A stretch of 64,000 nucleotides of DNA from Magnolia sinica (lineage: Eukaryota > Streptophyta > Magnoliopsida > Magnoliales > Magnoliaceae): positions 58,557,528-58,621,527 of the forward strand of contig NC_080587.1 of NCBI RefSeq assembly GCF_029962835.1. Direction: 5' to 3'. Under the pieces are notes generated by a model, which had not been told where the DNA came from, did no database searches, and was given only the letters and a program-made list of their open reading frames with translations. A program made the translations under genes and the position numbers. Below are positions 12,801-21,784 of the stretch, one piece after another. The first letter of the stretch is position 1. Each line of letters starts with the position of its first letter.

Positions 12801-15800
12801 CCCCACTATTATGTAATATGTTTTATCCACGCCGTCCATCTATTTTGGACCATCATTGTATGACATGATCCAAAAAATGAGGTAGATCCACATTTCAAGT
12901 GGACCACACCACAGAAAATAGCAATGATTGAACGCTTACCCTTGAAAACTTCTTAGGGCCCATTGTACTGTTCATTTGCCATCCAAACACTTGATTAGGT
13001 CACACAACTCTAGATGAAGGGAAAACAAAAATATGATCTAAAATTTGAAAATTTTATGGGCCCCAAGAAGTTTTTAATGGTGGCCATTCAATGACCAATG
13101 TTTCCTCTGGTGTGGTCCACCTTAGAATTGGATCCGCCTCATTTTTTGGCCCATGCCCTAAAATCATCTGTAAAAATGAATGGACAGTGTAGATATACTG
13201 TTCAATTCATCCGGGTGGTTCCCATCGGCTGATTTTGAGGGACATGAATTGCTTACAACACAGGGACAACCTGCCAAGAAAGCTAGGTGGGGCCACCGCA
13301 ATATTTGTGAGAAATCTACCCCGCCCATCCATTTTTCCAGATCATGTTAGGACATGGGCCCAAAAATGAGCAAATCCAATACTCAAGTGGACCGCACAAT
13401 AGGAAACAGCGGATAGAGAAATGCTTATCATTGAAACCTCCCTAAGGTCTATTGTGATGTTTATATGCCATCCATACCATTCATAAACTCATTCCTAATG
13501 GGATAAATTGAAAGCACAAAAAAGCCAACTTATTCAAAACTTTTGTGGCCCCGCGAATGTTTCAATGATGGAGGTTCAATTTTCGTTGTTTTCTATCATG
13601 CAGCCCACTTGAGTTGTGGATCTACCTAATTTTTTGGCCCATTTCGTGATATGATTTGGCAAAACGGTTGGACAAAGTAGATTTCTCACAAACATCATGG
13701 TGGGCTCCACCTAGCTTTCGTGGCAAGGCCTGCTTTGGCAGGCAATCCGCGTCTGATTCCGATTTTGGAGCGCAGATTGAGTATTACCCCCACCAGGACC
13801 AAGCTAGAGGCGAACAGTCCTATTGGGGATCTGTGGAGCCCACCAAGATACATGTTTTTTATCCAAGCCGTATATCCACTTTGAAAGGTTATTTTAGGAC
13901 ATGATCCCAAAAAGGAGGTAAATCAAACGCTCGAGTGGACTACATCATAGGAAGCAGTTATGACAAAGACCCCACCATTGAAACTTTTCTAGGGCCTACC
14001 ATGATGTTTATTTTCCATCCAACATGTTCATAAGGTCACATAGACCTGCATGAAGGGAAAACATAAATATCAACTTCATCCAAAACTTTTGTGGCCTCCA
14101 AGAGGTTTTCAGCAGTGGGCATTTAATCCTCATTGTTTCCTGTGCTGTGGTCCACTTTGGCATTCGTTCTACCTCATTTTTTTGCTCATCAAGTAAAATG
14201 ATTTGTCAAAATGGATGGATGGCATGGATAAAAACACATATATCACAGTGGGTCCATGGAGCCCCTCATAGGACCATCTGTCTCTAGCTAGGTCCTGATG
14301 GGGTAGTACCCAATCCCTGCCCAGATTTTGGGGGCGGGGCTACATTGGATCCTTGATAATGGGGCCCACCTTGATCCATATTACTTACATCCATATCATT
14401 CATCTGTTTTGAAACCACAATTTAGAGTATGATATCCAAAATGAAGCAGATCCAAATATTTGGTAGACCACACCACAAAAACAATATTAATTAAATACTC
14501 ACCATTAAAATTTTCTTTGGGGCTACCGGAAAGTTTATTTACCATCCAACCTGTTGATAAGGTCGCAAAGACCTAGATAAAGGACGGTACCAATATCAGC
14601 TTAATCCAAAACTTGTGACCCACAACAAGCTTTTAATAGTCAATTACCACCGTTTCATGTGGTGTGGACTATGTGGTCCACCTGAGATTTGGAACTGCAT
14701 CATTTTTTTAATTATGCCATAAAATAAGCCATAAAAACGGATGTACTAGTGGATTTAAGGTACATAGATCAAGGTAAGCCCCGCATTTAGGGATCCACCG
14801 ATATCATGCCTCGATTTTGGGGAGCGGATTAGATGCAGACCTACCTCACCAATTTTTTATTCATACATATGCAAATATGTTTATTTAGACATGTGCTGAA
14901 GTTTCACTGAAAAATTTCACATTTTCCCCCGCATTTTCGGTTATCAGCAATATTATCGACGATAACGATATTATATCTTTATCTCCATCCAGTGAAACTT
15001 GTAGCGATACCTACAAGTCGAACATTGGGGTCATGTTTACATAAAAAGGTGTAAACCACCATCTATTGTGAATAATGGAGGATGGGGATAGGATGAGTAA
15101 AATATTAAATCAGACTTCTGTAGTGGAAATTAAAGATGAGACGTTAAAGTTGAAATAACGTACTCATAATCCAGTGCACTATTAAACAATAGACACTATT
15201 GTATGATTTTAAAGCTACCTCATGAAGAGATGAGATGAGTCATGCCTCGTGTGATGAGTTGTGTATTATAAACCTTTATTACATGAATTTGTAGCCATAC
15301 GTATGAACCTATTACCTACTGAATGCTTTGATTTGATCCAATCATTACAACGTGCAAATGGTTAGTCTCATAGGTAACTCTTTGTGTCCTAGCTACCCTC
15401 CTCTTGTGTAGTATAAAGGGATGAGAAAGACCGAGTGGCGCCACTTTAGTGTACAATGGCGAAGATCCCGAATAGATTGGACCAGAGTTAGTTGTGTTAT
15501 AAAAGTGACTTTGTCGAGTCCAAATTACACATTCATAGGGAAGATCCTATGAACAACTTCATCAAGTTCTTAAGCAATTAATACACATTAAAAAAAAAAT
15601 GTCTGCAAAACGAGTTTTTTAAATGAACTCAACAGTTAGATAAGTGTGTATGTTAGCCAAGTACTAAAATCAAGAGTCAACTCCATCATCACGTGGACTA
15701 GTGTAGACATAATAAAGCTTGGGCTATCAACTGCTAATAAGGTCGTAACTAGATACTCAAACACCTAGATAGCTTATCTAAGACAACATGACCTAGACGG

Positions 15801-18254
15801 ACATGACCTAAATAGCCTATCTAAGACTATAATTCCAAGAGTGCTAAGAATAACAACTTAAATAGCTTATCTAAGAAAGACATTACCTAAAATAGCCTAT
15901 CTACGACTATGATTCCAAGAGTGCTAAGAATAACCTAGATTCAACGAATGTAATAGGAATACCAAGAATCACCTAGATAGCCTATGGAAGACAGCATGAC
16001 CCAAAGAGACAAAACTTTGCTTGCAACCAAAAAGGAGCTAAACATCTGAGTTAGACCGATGATATAACCATCAGATCACAAGAAATTCATCTATCGAGTT
16101 TGTCCACTAGTTTCTTTTTTTACGACACTGATGGAATCGTAAGGGCCTGTTTGGGAGCGTGGATTTGGAATCCCTTGGATTCAGAACCCCCTAGATTTGA
16201 AATCCCCCTATTGTGTTTGGCACCTTGGATTCGGAATCAACTTTAATCCAAAAGTAGCTATGCATAGTATATTTATAGGGGTTTGAATTTAATTACTAAA
16301 TCAACTTTAATATCTCTAATTAGTGAACGCATGTAATGTTTGACACAATGGTTGTAATAAGCCCGCTGAAATATATACTTTGCCCGAAAATAATGAAATT
16401 CCAACTCTCGGATGGGCCACAAGCACAAGATCACGTACGAGTGACTGACCAACGATTTTTAACCGTTGATTTAAATGGACAATGTTTGGACAGCGCTGAT
16501 CATCATATTAAAGTAATTATAGTGATGCAATTGATAATCTAGTTGCTTTGGGATATCATTAGTGGGCCATGTGCCCAATAGTTTAATACTCTAGTGACAC
16601 ACATATTACACATGCAACTCTTGGAAGGATTTTAGATGTAATCCAAGCTCTCACCGTGGATTTCAAGAGTCTACCACCAGAGCAGGAGTAAGGATCCAAT
16701 CCTTCTAAGAGTTGCATGTGTAATATGTGTGTCACTAGAGTATCAAACTATTGGGGGCCCACTAATGATATCCCAAAGCAGCTAAATTATCAATTGCATC
16801 ACTATAATTACTTTAATATAATGATCAGCGCCATCCAAACATTGTCCATTTAAATCAATGGTTAAAAATCGTTGGTTAGTCACTCGCACGTGATCTTGTG
16901 CTTTGTGGCCCATCCGAGACTTGGAATTTCATCATTTTCAGACAAAGTATATATTTCAGCAGGCTTATTACAACCATTGTGTCAAACATTACATATGTTC
17001 AATAATTAGAGATATTAAAGTTGATTTAGTAATTAAATTCAAACCCCTGTAAATATATCATGCATAGCTACTTTTGGATTAAAGTTGATTTCCAATCCAG
17101 GGTGTCAACCACAATAGGAGGATTTCGAATCCAAGGGATTCCAAATCCACGCTCCCAAACGGGCCCTAAGACTATTGAGTAAAAACCTTTCGAGTCTTAA
17201 CAACAATCTAAAGTTGGACACACAATGAATGTGGCACAAGCCCTTAATAGAAATAATACTACTTCCTAAGTTATCCTATCAACTACATCACCCCATCCAA
17301 TTTCAACCCTCGACCATAGTTCCACAAAATGGCCACTGATCAAACAGTAAGGACCCCTCCCCTCCGACAGCTCAATTTTAACACCGCACCCCATACAAAG
17401 CAAGCCCCACAATTTGAACTGTCCAGATCAAGCACATCCTCACCGCATCCACCATAACACAATTCATCTAAAAATCAAAAGAAAAACAGGATTTAAAAAA
17501 ATTAAAAAATTAAAAAAAAAAAACCAAAAAAATACAGAGAATTCTAACTCACCTGCAGAACAACCGAGTATATCACATCAGCATACTTCACTGCCAGGTT
17601 CAATGACATACACCTAGCGGGTGCCACGGCATAGCACCGCATCTTCTCCCTCGGCACCCCACCGATCTTATCCCTATGATTCACCGCCGCAATCGCCATC
17701 AGCGCCGCAACGCCAGACCCCAATGAGTGGCCAGCGAACACGATCTTGTACGTCGATCCGTTCTGCTGCCACAGTTCACGGAGAGTGTCCGCTTCCTGGT
17801 TGAGCAGCCAGACCGCCGATTTCAGCAGGCCATGGTGGACATACCCACCGTCGAACATCTGCATCCCTAAGCGGTTGTCCATCAATACCTTGTAGTCGCA
17901 CTCTTTTCGCAGATTAAGGCCACGGATGGCTAGGATGATCTCTTGATGGTCGTGATCGATGTAGATGATGTAGGGCGGGGCCTGGCCTTGGGTTTGCTCG
18001 TAGGTGACGCGCTTGACGAGCCAGTCGGGGTTCATGCGGTATCCGCCGTTGGCTGGGAGGAATTTGGGACAGGAGAGGTCGGTTTCATAGACGGCTAGGA
18101 TTGTGCGGCAGATGCGAGGGACGGGCTCGAATTCTTCGAGGGTGGCAGATGTCCACGTGGCGCTGTCATCGGAGCCCACGTAGGTGCAGCGTTTCCATAA
18201 CCAGCGGGAGCAACCAAAGCAGACAACGCACTCGATTCCGCAGGTGACGGACAT
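2022..18254 (-). CDS. class 3 lipase (calmodulin-binding heat-shock-like), spliced, 3' end outside window
   Basis: Four coding exons join to 1,026 bp (342 codons): 18254-17553, 3876-3818, 3663-3535 and 2157-2022. All visible introns have GT donors and AG acceptors, and phases agree at every junction. The product is an alpha/beta-hydrolase of the Lipase_3 family with its N-terminal domain, similar to the Arabidopsis calmodulin-binding heat-shock protein-like lipases recalled as At3g14075/At5g37710. It probably hydrolyses acyl esters of mono- or diacylglycerol; substrate and cell location are not shown by the sequence. The nucleophile is Ser177 in GHSLG (residues 175-179). Asp235 or Asp236 (DDFLPR) and His328 (DHAI) are the likely rest of the triad. 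A Cys/hydrophobic stretch lies at about residues 252-263. Family members continue past this point and the last visible exon ends at a strong donor, so the remaining exon(s) lie left of position 1. Gene identity is firm; expression cannot be judged. Confidence 0.9.
2540..2855. mobile_element. 316-bp inverted-repeat miniature element in lipase intron 3
   Basis: Terminal inverted repeats of about 30 bp: left GGCCAGTTTGATAGGAGGG, right (reverse complement) GGCCTGTTTGATAGGAGAG, both followed by AAACAAAGGAAAA-like sequence. The interior is AT-rich and non-coding. No clear target duplication was found, so the superfamily is left open. Confidence 0.65.
3535..3663 (-). CDS. lipase gene exon 3
   Basis: This 129-bp exon sits between acceptor TTGGACAG|CTTGCC and donor TTCTGCAG|GTACT. 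It encodes a hydrophobic Cys-containing stretch ([18 protein letters not shown]) and then the conserved [19 protein letters not shown] segment. It starts with the last base of the Cys codon from exon 2 and ends two bases into an Arg codon. Intron 2 (3664-3817) is only 154 bp. There is no damage. Confidence 0.92.
3818..3876 (-). CDS. lipase gene exon 2
   Basis: This 59-bp exon sits between acceptor CTCCAG|GATGAT and donor TTTTG|GTAAGC. It encodes [19 protein letters not shown] plus two bases of a Cys codon. It follows exon 1 directly in the family alignment, although 13.7 kb of intron separates them here. The Asp pair is the likely position of the catalytic acid. It was found by reading the minus strand for the expected family sequence. 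Confidence 0.9.
4204..4978 (+). mobile_element. solo LTR, 775 bp, TSD GTGCC
   Basis: The block starts TGTTGGGG and ends GTCGAAACA, so it has TG...CA termini. It is flanked by a perfect 5-bp direct repeat, GTGCC (4199-4203 and 4979-4983). A TATAAAT box (4452-4458) and AATAAA (4885-4890) stand in the order expected of U3-R-U5. No internal retrotransposon sequence is attached, so it is best read as a solo LTR left by LTR-LTR recombination. Its U3 contains repeated, mostly inverted GTTGCGYG/CRCGCAAC motifs (for example 4324-4343 and around 4560-4600). Family unknown. Confidence 0.75.
5122..6186. mobile_element. 1-kb inverted-repeat (foldback) element
   Basis: Left arm about 5122-5345 and right arm about 5880-6186 are diverged inverted copies. 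Shared blocks include AAGTNNCTCCTTTTGAGTAG, GTAGTGGTTTTGGCTGACTG versus its counterpart, and GGTCCACAAGATTAG. The loop (about 5500-5720) is rich in GCTGCT/GTTGCT low-complexity sequence. No transposase frame and no convincing target duplication was seen. Confidence 0.6.
6772..6951. mobile_element. CAAGGTATT-ended miniature element with (TA)n core
   Basis: The ends CAAGGTATT and AATACCTTG are inverted repeats and the interior carries AACGG/CCGTTA-type motifs like the element at 8340-8440. A pure (TA)n tract occupies about 6859-6895. Target duplication is unclear. Confidence 0.55.
7638..7745 (+). pseudogene. possible Copia gag N-terminal fragment
   Basis: In one frame this reads [20 protein letters not shown], resembling the start of Copia gag proteins (LDGTNYxxWxxxV). 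It ends at an in-frame stop and is separated from the larger Copia fragment downstream. Similarity is short, so this is tentative. Confidence 0.35.
8040..8194 (+). repeat. 76-bp tandem duplication spanning a Copia-type primer site
   Basis: TATGGTATCAGTG (from 8040) resembles the Copia primer binding site TGGTATCAGAGC (initiator Met tRNA). The following sequence is repeated 76 bp later with ATATCAGAGC in place of the first site; each unit continues ATTTACTTCT and ends CACAAACTCTCCTCTT. Upstream pyrimidine-rich DNA (about 7830-8040) may be the end of a Copia LTR, but its start was not located. Confidence 0.5.
8340..8440. mobile_element. 101-bp CCGTTACGG miniature element, 8-bp TSD
   Basis: The ends CAAGGTGTT and AATACCTTG are inverted. 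The flanks are the 8-bp direct repeat GTTGGGAC (8332-8339 and 8441-8448). The interior is nearly self-complementary AACGG/CCGTTAC sequence. It is the smallest copy of a family also seen near 6.8, 11.7 and 63.7 kb. Confidence 0.7.
8640..9590 (+). pseudogene. Copia (Ty1) gag-protease remnant
   Basis: Several plus-strand frames give a decayed Copia polyprotein. A gag region ([16 protein letters not shown], then [20 protein letters not shown]) is followed by a CCHC zinc knuckle near 9191-9235 ([15 protein letters not shown], spacing CX2CX4HX4C) and the protease start [12 protein letters not shown] near 9483-9520, where the family has D-S-G-A. Stops and frameshifts are frequent and integrase, RT and the 3' LTR are missing. 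The fragment ends about where CGATATATCG-rich repeat DNA begins near 9600. It is in lipase intron 1, opposite to the gene's orientation. Confidence 0.75.
9600..10600. mobile_element. Mutator-like repeat rich in GCGATAT, containing a minisatellite
   Basis: The left part repeats ATGTATCGCCAATATATCGC-like words and the right end reads CACGAACACTG, matching the right end of the element at 134-1099. Internal blocks (ATTCCTAAATATGCAAATATG, and TTTCCCCATGTTTC) recur two or three times between 10140 and 10510. The left boundary and target duplication could not be fixed. Confidence 0.5.
9820..10139. repeat. TGGA/TGTA minisatellite
   Basis: About 320 bp of degenerate (TGGA)n, (TGTG)n and GTATGTA units. 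A higher-order pattern of GGATGGATG followed by TGTGTGTATG recurs roughly every 60-100 bp. Long reading frames across it are repeat artefacts. Confidence 0.9.
10855..10987. mobile_element. small hairpin element with inverted ends
   Basis: Left GCGTTTGGTTGCATCAAATAT and right ATATTTGGTGCAACTAAGAG pair as inverted repeats around an ATCATGAAATTTCAT-containing core, which is itself repeated. About 130 bp; no definite target duplication. Confidence 0.45.
11739..12100. mobile_element. CCGTTACGG-family repeat, longer copy
   Basis: It opens GGTGTGCCGTAAAGGCC and continues through GGTAATGGTGGCAACCGTTA-like blocks to a CCGTTGCGGTCATATATTG end. The same order of blocks recurs at 63671-64000. The interior includes short A-runs. 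Boundaries are approximate. Confidence 0.55.
12793..13226. repeat. GGCCCAC palindromic repeat, copy A
   Basis: The unit reads outward from both ends with the same words: TGGGCCCCAC..TTTTATCCACGCCGTCC and, inverted, TGGACAGTGTAGAT..GGGTGG. Mid-element GTGGACCACACCAC pairs with GTGTGGTCCACC. Non-coding, about 430 bp. Confidence 0.75.
13269..13744. repeat. GGCCCAC palindromic repeat, copy B (GAGAAATCTACC subtype)
   Basis: Outer inverted ends ACCTGCCAAGAAAGCTAGG and (reverse complement) CCTTGCCACGAAAGCTAGG, followed inward by GTGAGAAATCTACC on both arms. The same subtype recurs at 22648-23034. Confidence 0.75.
13831..14262. repeat. GGCCCAC palindromic repeat, copy C
   Basis: The left arm CTGTGGAGCCCACCAAGATA pairs with the right arm ATATATCACAGTGGGTCCAT, and both halves carry the family's GATCC..CTC..GTGG words. 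Confidence 0.75.
14347..14796. repeat. GGCCCAC palindromic repeat, copy D (GGATCC-ended subtype)
   Basis: Starts GGATCCTTGATAATGGGGCC and ends in the inverted counterpart GCCCCGCATTTAGGGATCC. The same GGATCC-ended subtype occurs at 22060-22503. Confidence 0.75.
15793..15990. repeat. degenerate 80-bp tandem repeat
   Basis: Two units share ATTCCAAGAGTGCTAAGAAT (15832 and 15912) with upstream AATAGCCTATCTA. Further half units with CCTAGATAGC flank them. Confidence 0.65.
16143..17166. mobile_element. 1,024-bp near-perfect palindrome, TAA TSD (Tourist/PIF-like)
   Basis: Ends are GGGCCTGTTTGGGAGCGTGG and, inverted, GGGCCCGTTTGGGAGCGTGG, flanked by TAA at 16140-16142 and 17167-17169. The trinucleotide TTA/TAA duplication and GGGCCYGTTTGG end fit PIF/Harbinger (Tourist) elements. 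The two arms (16143-16631 and about 16698-17166) are inverted copies along their whole length with only scattered differences by eye, leaving a loop of about 66 bp. No transposase is present. It lies in intron 1, about 390 bp from the exon 1 donor, so the unspliced transcript would contain a very long hairpin. Confidence 0.85.
17553..18254 (-). CDS. lipase gene exon 1 (codons 1-234)
   Basis: This exon carries the start codon and 234 codons and ends in phase 0 at CTGCAG|GTGAG (donor at 17552-17551). The start at 18254 is chosen because the protein then begins MSVTCGIEC, the conserved N-terminus of this family. An in-frame ATG at 18356 would add a 34-residue low-complexity Ser/Pro leader translated from the 5' UTR repeats, which I regard as non-coding. 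The exon contains the lipase N-terminal domain (about residues 1-75), the conserved [20 protein letters not shown] strand and the GHSLG nucleophile elbow. It is GC-richer than its surroundings and has no frame damage. Confidence 0.93.
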
Positions 18255-18265
18255 TGGTGGCTGAA

Positions 18266-18520
18266 GGGAGTGGCTCTTTTTGTAATTTTGGTGAAAAATG
18301 GTGGGTAGAGATGTTGATGTGGAGATGGAGATGGGAGAGGCTGAAGGTGAAGGCAAGGGAGTGGCCTTTTTGTAATTTTGGTGAAAATGGAGGGTAGAGA
18401 TGTTGATGTAGAGATATAGAGAGAGGGGAGAGGATGAAGAGGGAAAGGAAGGGAGTGGCTCTTTTGCAATTTTGGTGGAAATGCAGGGCAGAGGTTGACG
18501 GAGAGGAGAGAGGTTGAGCT
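18266..18520 (-). repeat. three-copy 91-94-bp repeat in the lipase 5' leader
   Basis: Three tandem units begin GGGAGTGGC at 18266, 18357 and 18451 on the plus strand. Each continues with a TTTTGNAATTTTGGTG core and a GAGATGTTGATG-like segment; the third is shorter and more diverged. On the coding strand the array is a CT-rich leader just upstream of the ATG. Confidence 0.8.
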
Positions 18521-18613
18521 GCTGTTTGATTGAGCCTCTGTAAGAAATGAAGCTGCGAGTATCCTTTCCAGCTTCCAGGAATGCTACAGCGGTACACCTG
18601 TTCCTGCGTTGAA

Positions 18614-18651
18614 CACGTGTGACTCTTCATATATTCAGACCCCATATAAAT
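18614..18651 (-). promoter_or_regulatory. candidate TATA box and G-box of the lipase gene
   Basis: On the minus strand a TTTATATGG TATA-like motif (18651-18643) lies about 390 bp upstream of the start codon, followed by a CACGTG G-box (18619-18614). Spacing to the ATG would leave a long 5' UTR spanning the 18.27-18.52 kb repeats. No transcript evidence is available, so this is only the best-placed candidate. Confidence 0.35.
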
Positions 18652-18940
18652 TCATTCAACAGTATCTTTATTCTAACCTGTGAATATAGCTGATTCATTC
18701 ATCAGGTGGGCCATACTTGTACTGGAAACTCATCAACGGCTTGTGTTCGAAGTACATCTATCAATTTATTTGGGTGGAAATAATATGAATTTTGGGTTGG
18801 ATTATTTTCAATTGATTCTTCATAATATGCATGGCTCAGATCTCTAATATGTGTGTTAGGTTTCCAAGCGTACCGTGATTCACCTCTTCTTGTAACCTCG
18901 CGCGTATCCATTCAATATTTGTCGTTTGCTTATTCATGGA

Positions 18941-19310
18941 AGCGGACTAGATGAGATCCCGGCCCCACACAAGACGATGCGGTCCTCACCGTGCGGCCTA
19001 CTCTGATGTGTGTATTATGTATCCACCCCGTCCATCCGTTTTTCCATATCATTTTAGGGTATTATTATAAATTAATAAGATCCAAATCAAAGGTAGACCA
19101 TACTCTAGGAAACAGTGGTGAATGAACATCCTACCATTAAAACTTCTTATGGTCAACCTGATAATTAAATCTGCTTCATTTTTTAGATAATGCCTTAAAA
19201 TGATATAGAAAAATGGATGGACGGGGTGGATACAGAGTATACATATCAAGGTGAGCCCATAGTAAGGGCCGCACTGTCTTGGGTGAGACTGGGGTCTCAC
19301 CAAATCCGCT
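18941..19310. repeat. GGCCCAC repeat, copy E, with 60-bp inverted ends
   Basis: Starts AGCGGACTAGATGAGATCCC and ends in the inverse of AGCGGATTTGGTGAGACCCC. About 60 bp at each end pair well, then the family core follows (TATCCACCCCGTCCATCC left, GGATGGACGGGGTGGATA right). Part of the interior is missing relative to 430-bp copies. Confidence 0.75.
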
Positions 19311-19817
19311 CATATTTTATTTCAGTCCGTATCGTATTTATTGACTTCTGGGACGTGGACAGGGTGTTCAGAGTCGATACGCAGGATTAGTGGGTGTACT
19401 TGGTCGCGTGAGATGGAAAGAGGCTTCGCATAAAAAGTGCAACTCAGTGAAGTTTTCATAATATCCTTTCCATTCATCAGGTAGCTAGTACTTGTTTCAG
19501 TTGCAAAATCCAACATGAGATTCCGTATTTATCATATGAGTCAAAAATTATACAATAAAAGTGGACAGTTAAAAAGAATTAAATTTATTAGTCAAATCAT
19601 CAGTGAGGCCCACTGGATAATTCAACTGATAATATATCTTGAAAAATAATGAAATAATGGGCTCTAAAATATTAATGGATCAGATCGTGTATACGTTTGC
19701 TGAGACATGACACGGTGTATATCGCGCGAGCGAGCACACAGAACACTCCCGTCTTCTTATTACATTGTAGCACCATTGATTTGGCGTCCGGAATCAACGA
19801 GACTTGGCGTCGAAGGA
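19311..19817. other. no gene or repeat recognised
   Basis: AT-balanced unique-looking sequence between two GGCCCAC repeats. Short frames on either strand show no family features. Confidence 0.4.
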
Positions 19818-20180
19818 AGCGGATTGCGTGTGGCACGATGTGGACAAAGCTCCGTGGGGCCCACTTTGATGTATTTGTTTTATCCACGCCGTCCATCCAT
19901 TTTTTTGCAGCTCATTTTAGTTCATGAGCCCAAAAAAGATGCAGATTCAAAGAAAAAGTGGACCACACCAAAGGAAAAGTGGGCATTGAATGGGCACCAT
20001 TAAAAACTTCTTTGGGGCACAGAAGTTTTGGATCATCCAGCTGTGTGACATCATGAAGAGGTTGGATGGCAAATAAAACATCACGGTTAGCCGTTGGAAG
20101 TTTTCAACGGTGGGCGTTCAATCCCACTCTTTTATGTAGTGCGGTCCACTTGAGCGTTGTGAGCTTGGGCCGCGTGGGCG
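19818..20180. repeat. GGCCCAC repeat, copy F, right end truncated
   Basis: It starts AGCGGATTGCG like copy E, then CGTGGGGCCCACTTTGATGT and TTATCCACGCCGTCCATCC. The right half stops at GTGCGGTCCACTTGAGCG. Confidence 0.65.
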
Positions 20181-20569
20181 ACAGCGATATCCCTTCCGGC
20201 GGCGGGGTGCCACAGCAATCAGCTTCCGGTGTTAAATTACCACCATTTTTAAGTCGTAAGTATCTTATCACCTACGCACATGCGTACATGCGTATTAATC
20301 CAGGCCCTTCAAATCATGGGGCCACTGTGGAGGTGGCAAAGACCGGAATCACATGGATCAAACAATCCTAACCACACAATTTTCTGGTTACCAAGTGGAT
20401 GGCTGAAATTTCATCACGATTAACAAACAAAGTTAGGTCCAAGTGATTAATGGGTATTTGGCTAGGGGTGCCCCACGTAAACTTGGACCCTGATTTGGGG
20501 TCGGGAATTTCCTGTATGTGAGCCAGCGTAGCCTTTTGTAGGATCCTCCATGATGTCTGGGGGACATCT

Positions 20570-20760
20570 ATTCTGTCCATGGGACGGTGCATGGCGAGCT
20601 CATTTGTAGGAGGTGAACCCAAGCATGAGGCAGATTGAATTCAAGAGGACTGCACTGTGAGAAACAGTTAGGATTAAACGCCCACGATTCAAGCTCTCTT
20701 GGCCTCCACAAACTTTTGGATTAGGCTAGTATGTGTGTTTATCATTCGTTCCTCCCTTAT
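20570..20760. repeat. GGCCCAC repeat, partial copy
   Basis: Only the left half is recognisable: ACGGTGCATGG, GAGGCAGATTGAATTCAAGA and AACAGTTAGGATTAAACGCC match the family order. Confidence 0.5.
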
Positions 20761-20787
20761 GAAGAGGGGAAGCTGAATGCTTGGAGC

Positions 20788-21296
20788 TAGAGCCCATCAC
20801 AAACCAAGCTAGCTCGGTTAGTTCACTCGACTCTACTTAGTTAAGCTTGATTCGGCTCAACTCAAAAACTAGGTTTAAGTTGAGTTGAGCTGATGTTTTT
20901 TAGCTTGAAAAAAAAAAAGATAAAAAAATCAAACTAAGCTCAAGCTAGCCTGAGTCTGACTCCACTCGAGACGAAGTTAGCCAGGGCCCGATTCGGTTTG
21001 GCTCAACTCAAGTTGGAATTGATTTATAGCTTAATTTTATATATTATATTTATATTATATATAAGATAAAATCTATTTTTTAAAAACTTAAGCATCCTTT
21101 ATGACTTTTATTTTAGCTTGTTTTACAAAATAGCTCTAGGCCGGAAAGCTCTACTCGAACTTGGCTCGAGCTTGCCTAAGTTGCTGATCAACCCAAGCCA
21201 AGTTGAGCTAAGCAGAACTTGAGTTAAGGCAGGTTATTGGCCGAACCAAGCCAAGTTGTGTCAAGCTCGACTCAGTTCAACTTGTGTCTAGCTCTA
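20788..21296. mobile_element. hAT-type miniature element, 509 bp, TSD CTTGGAGC
   Basis: A perfect 8-bp direct repeat CTTGGAGC (20780-20787 and 21297-21304) flanks a block that starts TAGAGC and ends GCTCTA. The interior is a degenerate series of CAAGCT/AGCTTG and CTCAACTCAA words, with no transposase. The 8-bp duplication and TAGAGC end place it in hAT. Confidence 0.8.
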
Positions 21297-21339
21297 CTTG
21301 GAGCACCCCATGGGATATCACTATAGCACGTCGCCAGAT

Positions 21340-21735
21340 CCCAATGAGACTTACTGTGCTATATGTGTTTTATCCACGCTGTTCATCCATTTTTCTAGCT
21401 CATTTTGGCTATGAGCTGAAAATTGATGCAGATCCAAAACTCAAGTGAAAGCCCACTCTTAAAAATTTCTTTGGGGGCAAAAGAAGTTTTGGATAGAAAA
21501 TATATTTGTGCTTTCCTTTCGTCCAGGATCATGTGGCCTTATGAAAAGGTTAGATGACAAATAAAACATCCCAGGAAGCGTTCAATAGTAGACATTCAAT
21601 GCCCATTGTTTTCCATGGTGTAGTTCACTTGAGCTTTAGATCTACATCAGTTTTGGCCTCATCCTCTATGATGAGTTGGTAAAATAGGACCACAGGGATG
21701 AAACACATACATCATGGTGAGTCGCACAAAGCTTA
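21340..21735. repeat. GGCCCAC repeat, copy G
   Basis: Family core with TTTTATCCACGCTGTTCATC on the left and AAACACATACATCATGGTGA on the right; more diverged than copies A-D. Confidence 0.6.
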
Positions 21736-21784
21736 GGCCAAGTGTATATCCATGTAATGGGTGCCACAGCCAATGGCAGGCATT

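Larger units (their letters stand above)
12243..15027. mobile_element. composite Mutator-like element enclosing GGCCCAC repeats
   Basis: The left end CAGTGTTTAAGTTATT with CGATAATATCGATG nearby, and the right end TCGAACATTG, fit the end type of the 134-1099 element. The interior holds a poly(A/T) tract (12426-12468) and four GGCCCAC palindromic repeats. The flanks (GGGATGATG and GGGTCATGT) match only partly, so unity of this block is an inference. Confidence 0.4.
3877..17552 (-). other. 13.7-kb intron 1 of the lipase gene, packed with mobile DNA
   Basis: The intron is bounded by the exon 1 donor and exon 2 acceptor. It contains a purine-only A/G tract (about 4012-4077), a solo LTR, a 1-kb inverted repeat, a Copia fragment, Mutator-like and CCGTTACGG-type elements, GGCCCAC repeats, a minisatellite and a 1-kb palindrome, each listed separately. 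Stretches without a recognisable feature are 6190-6770 (GCT/GCA-rich then unique), 6952-7620, 10600-10850, 10990-11738, 12100-12240, 15030-15790 and 17170-17550. I see no other coding exon inside it. Confidence 0.85.

Noticed and set aside
17544-18356. Lipase start at the upstream in-frame ATG (18356)
   Set aside because: The added 34 residues come from a tandem repeat in the leader; the family N-terminus begins at 18254.
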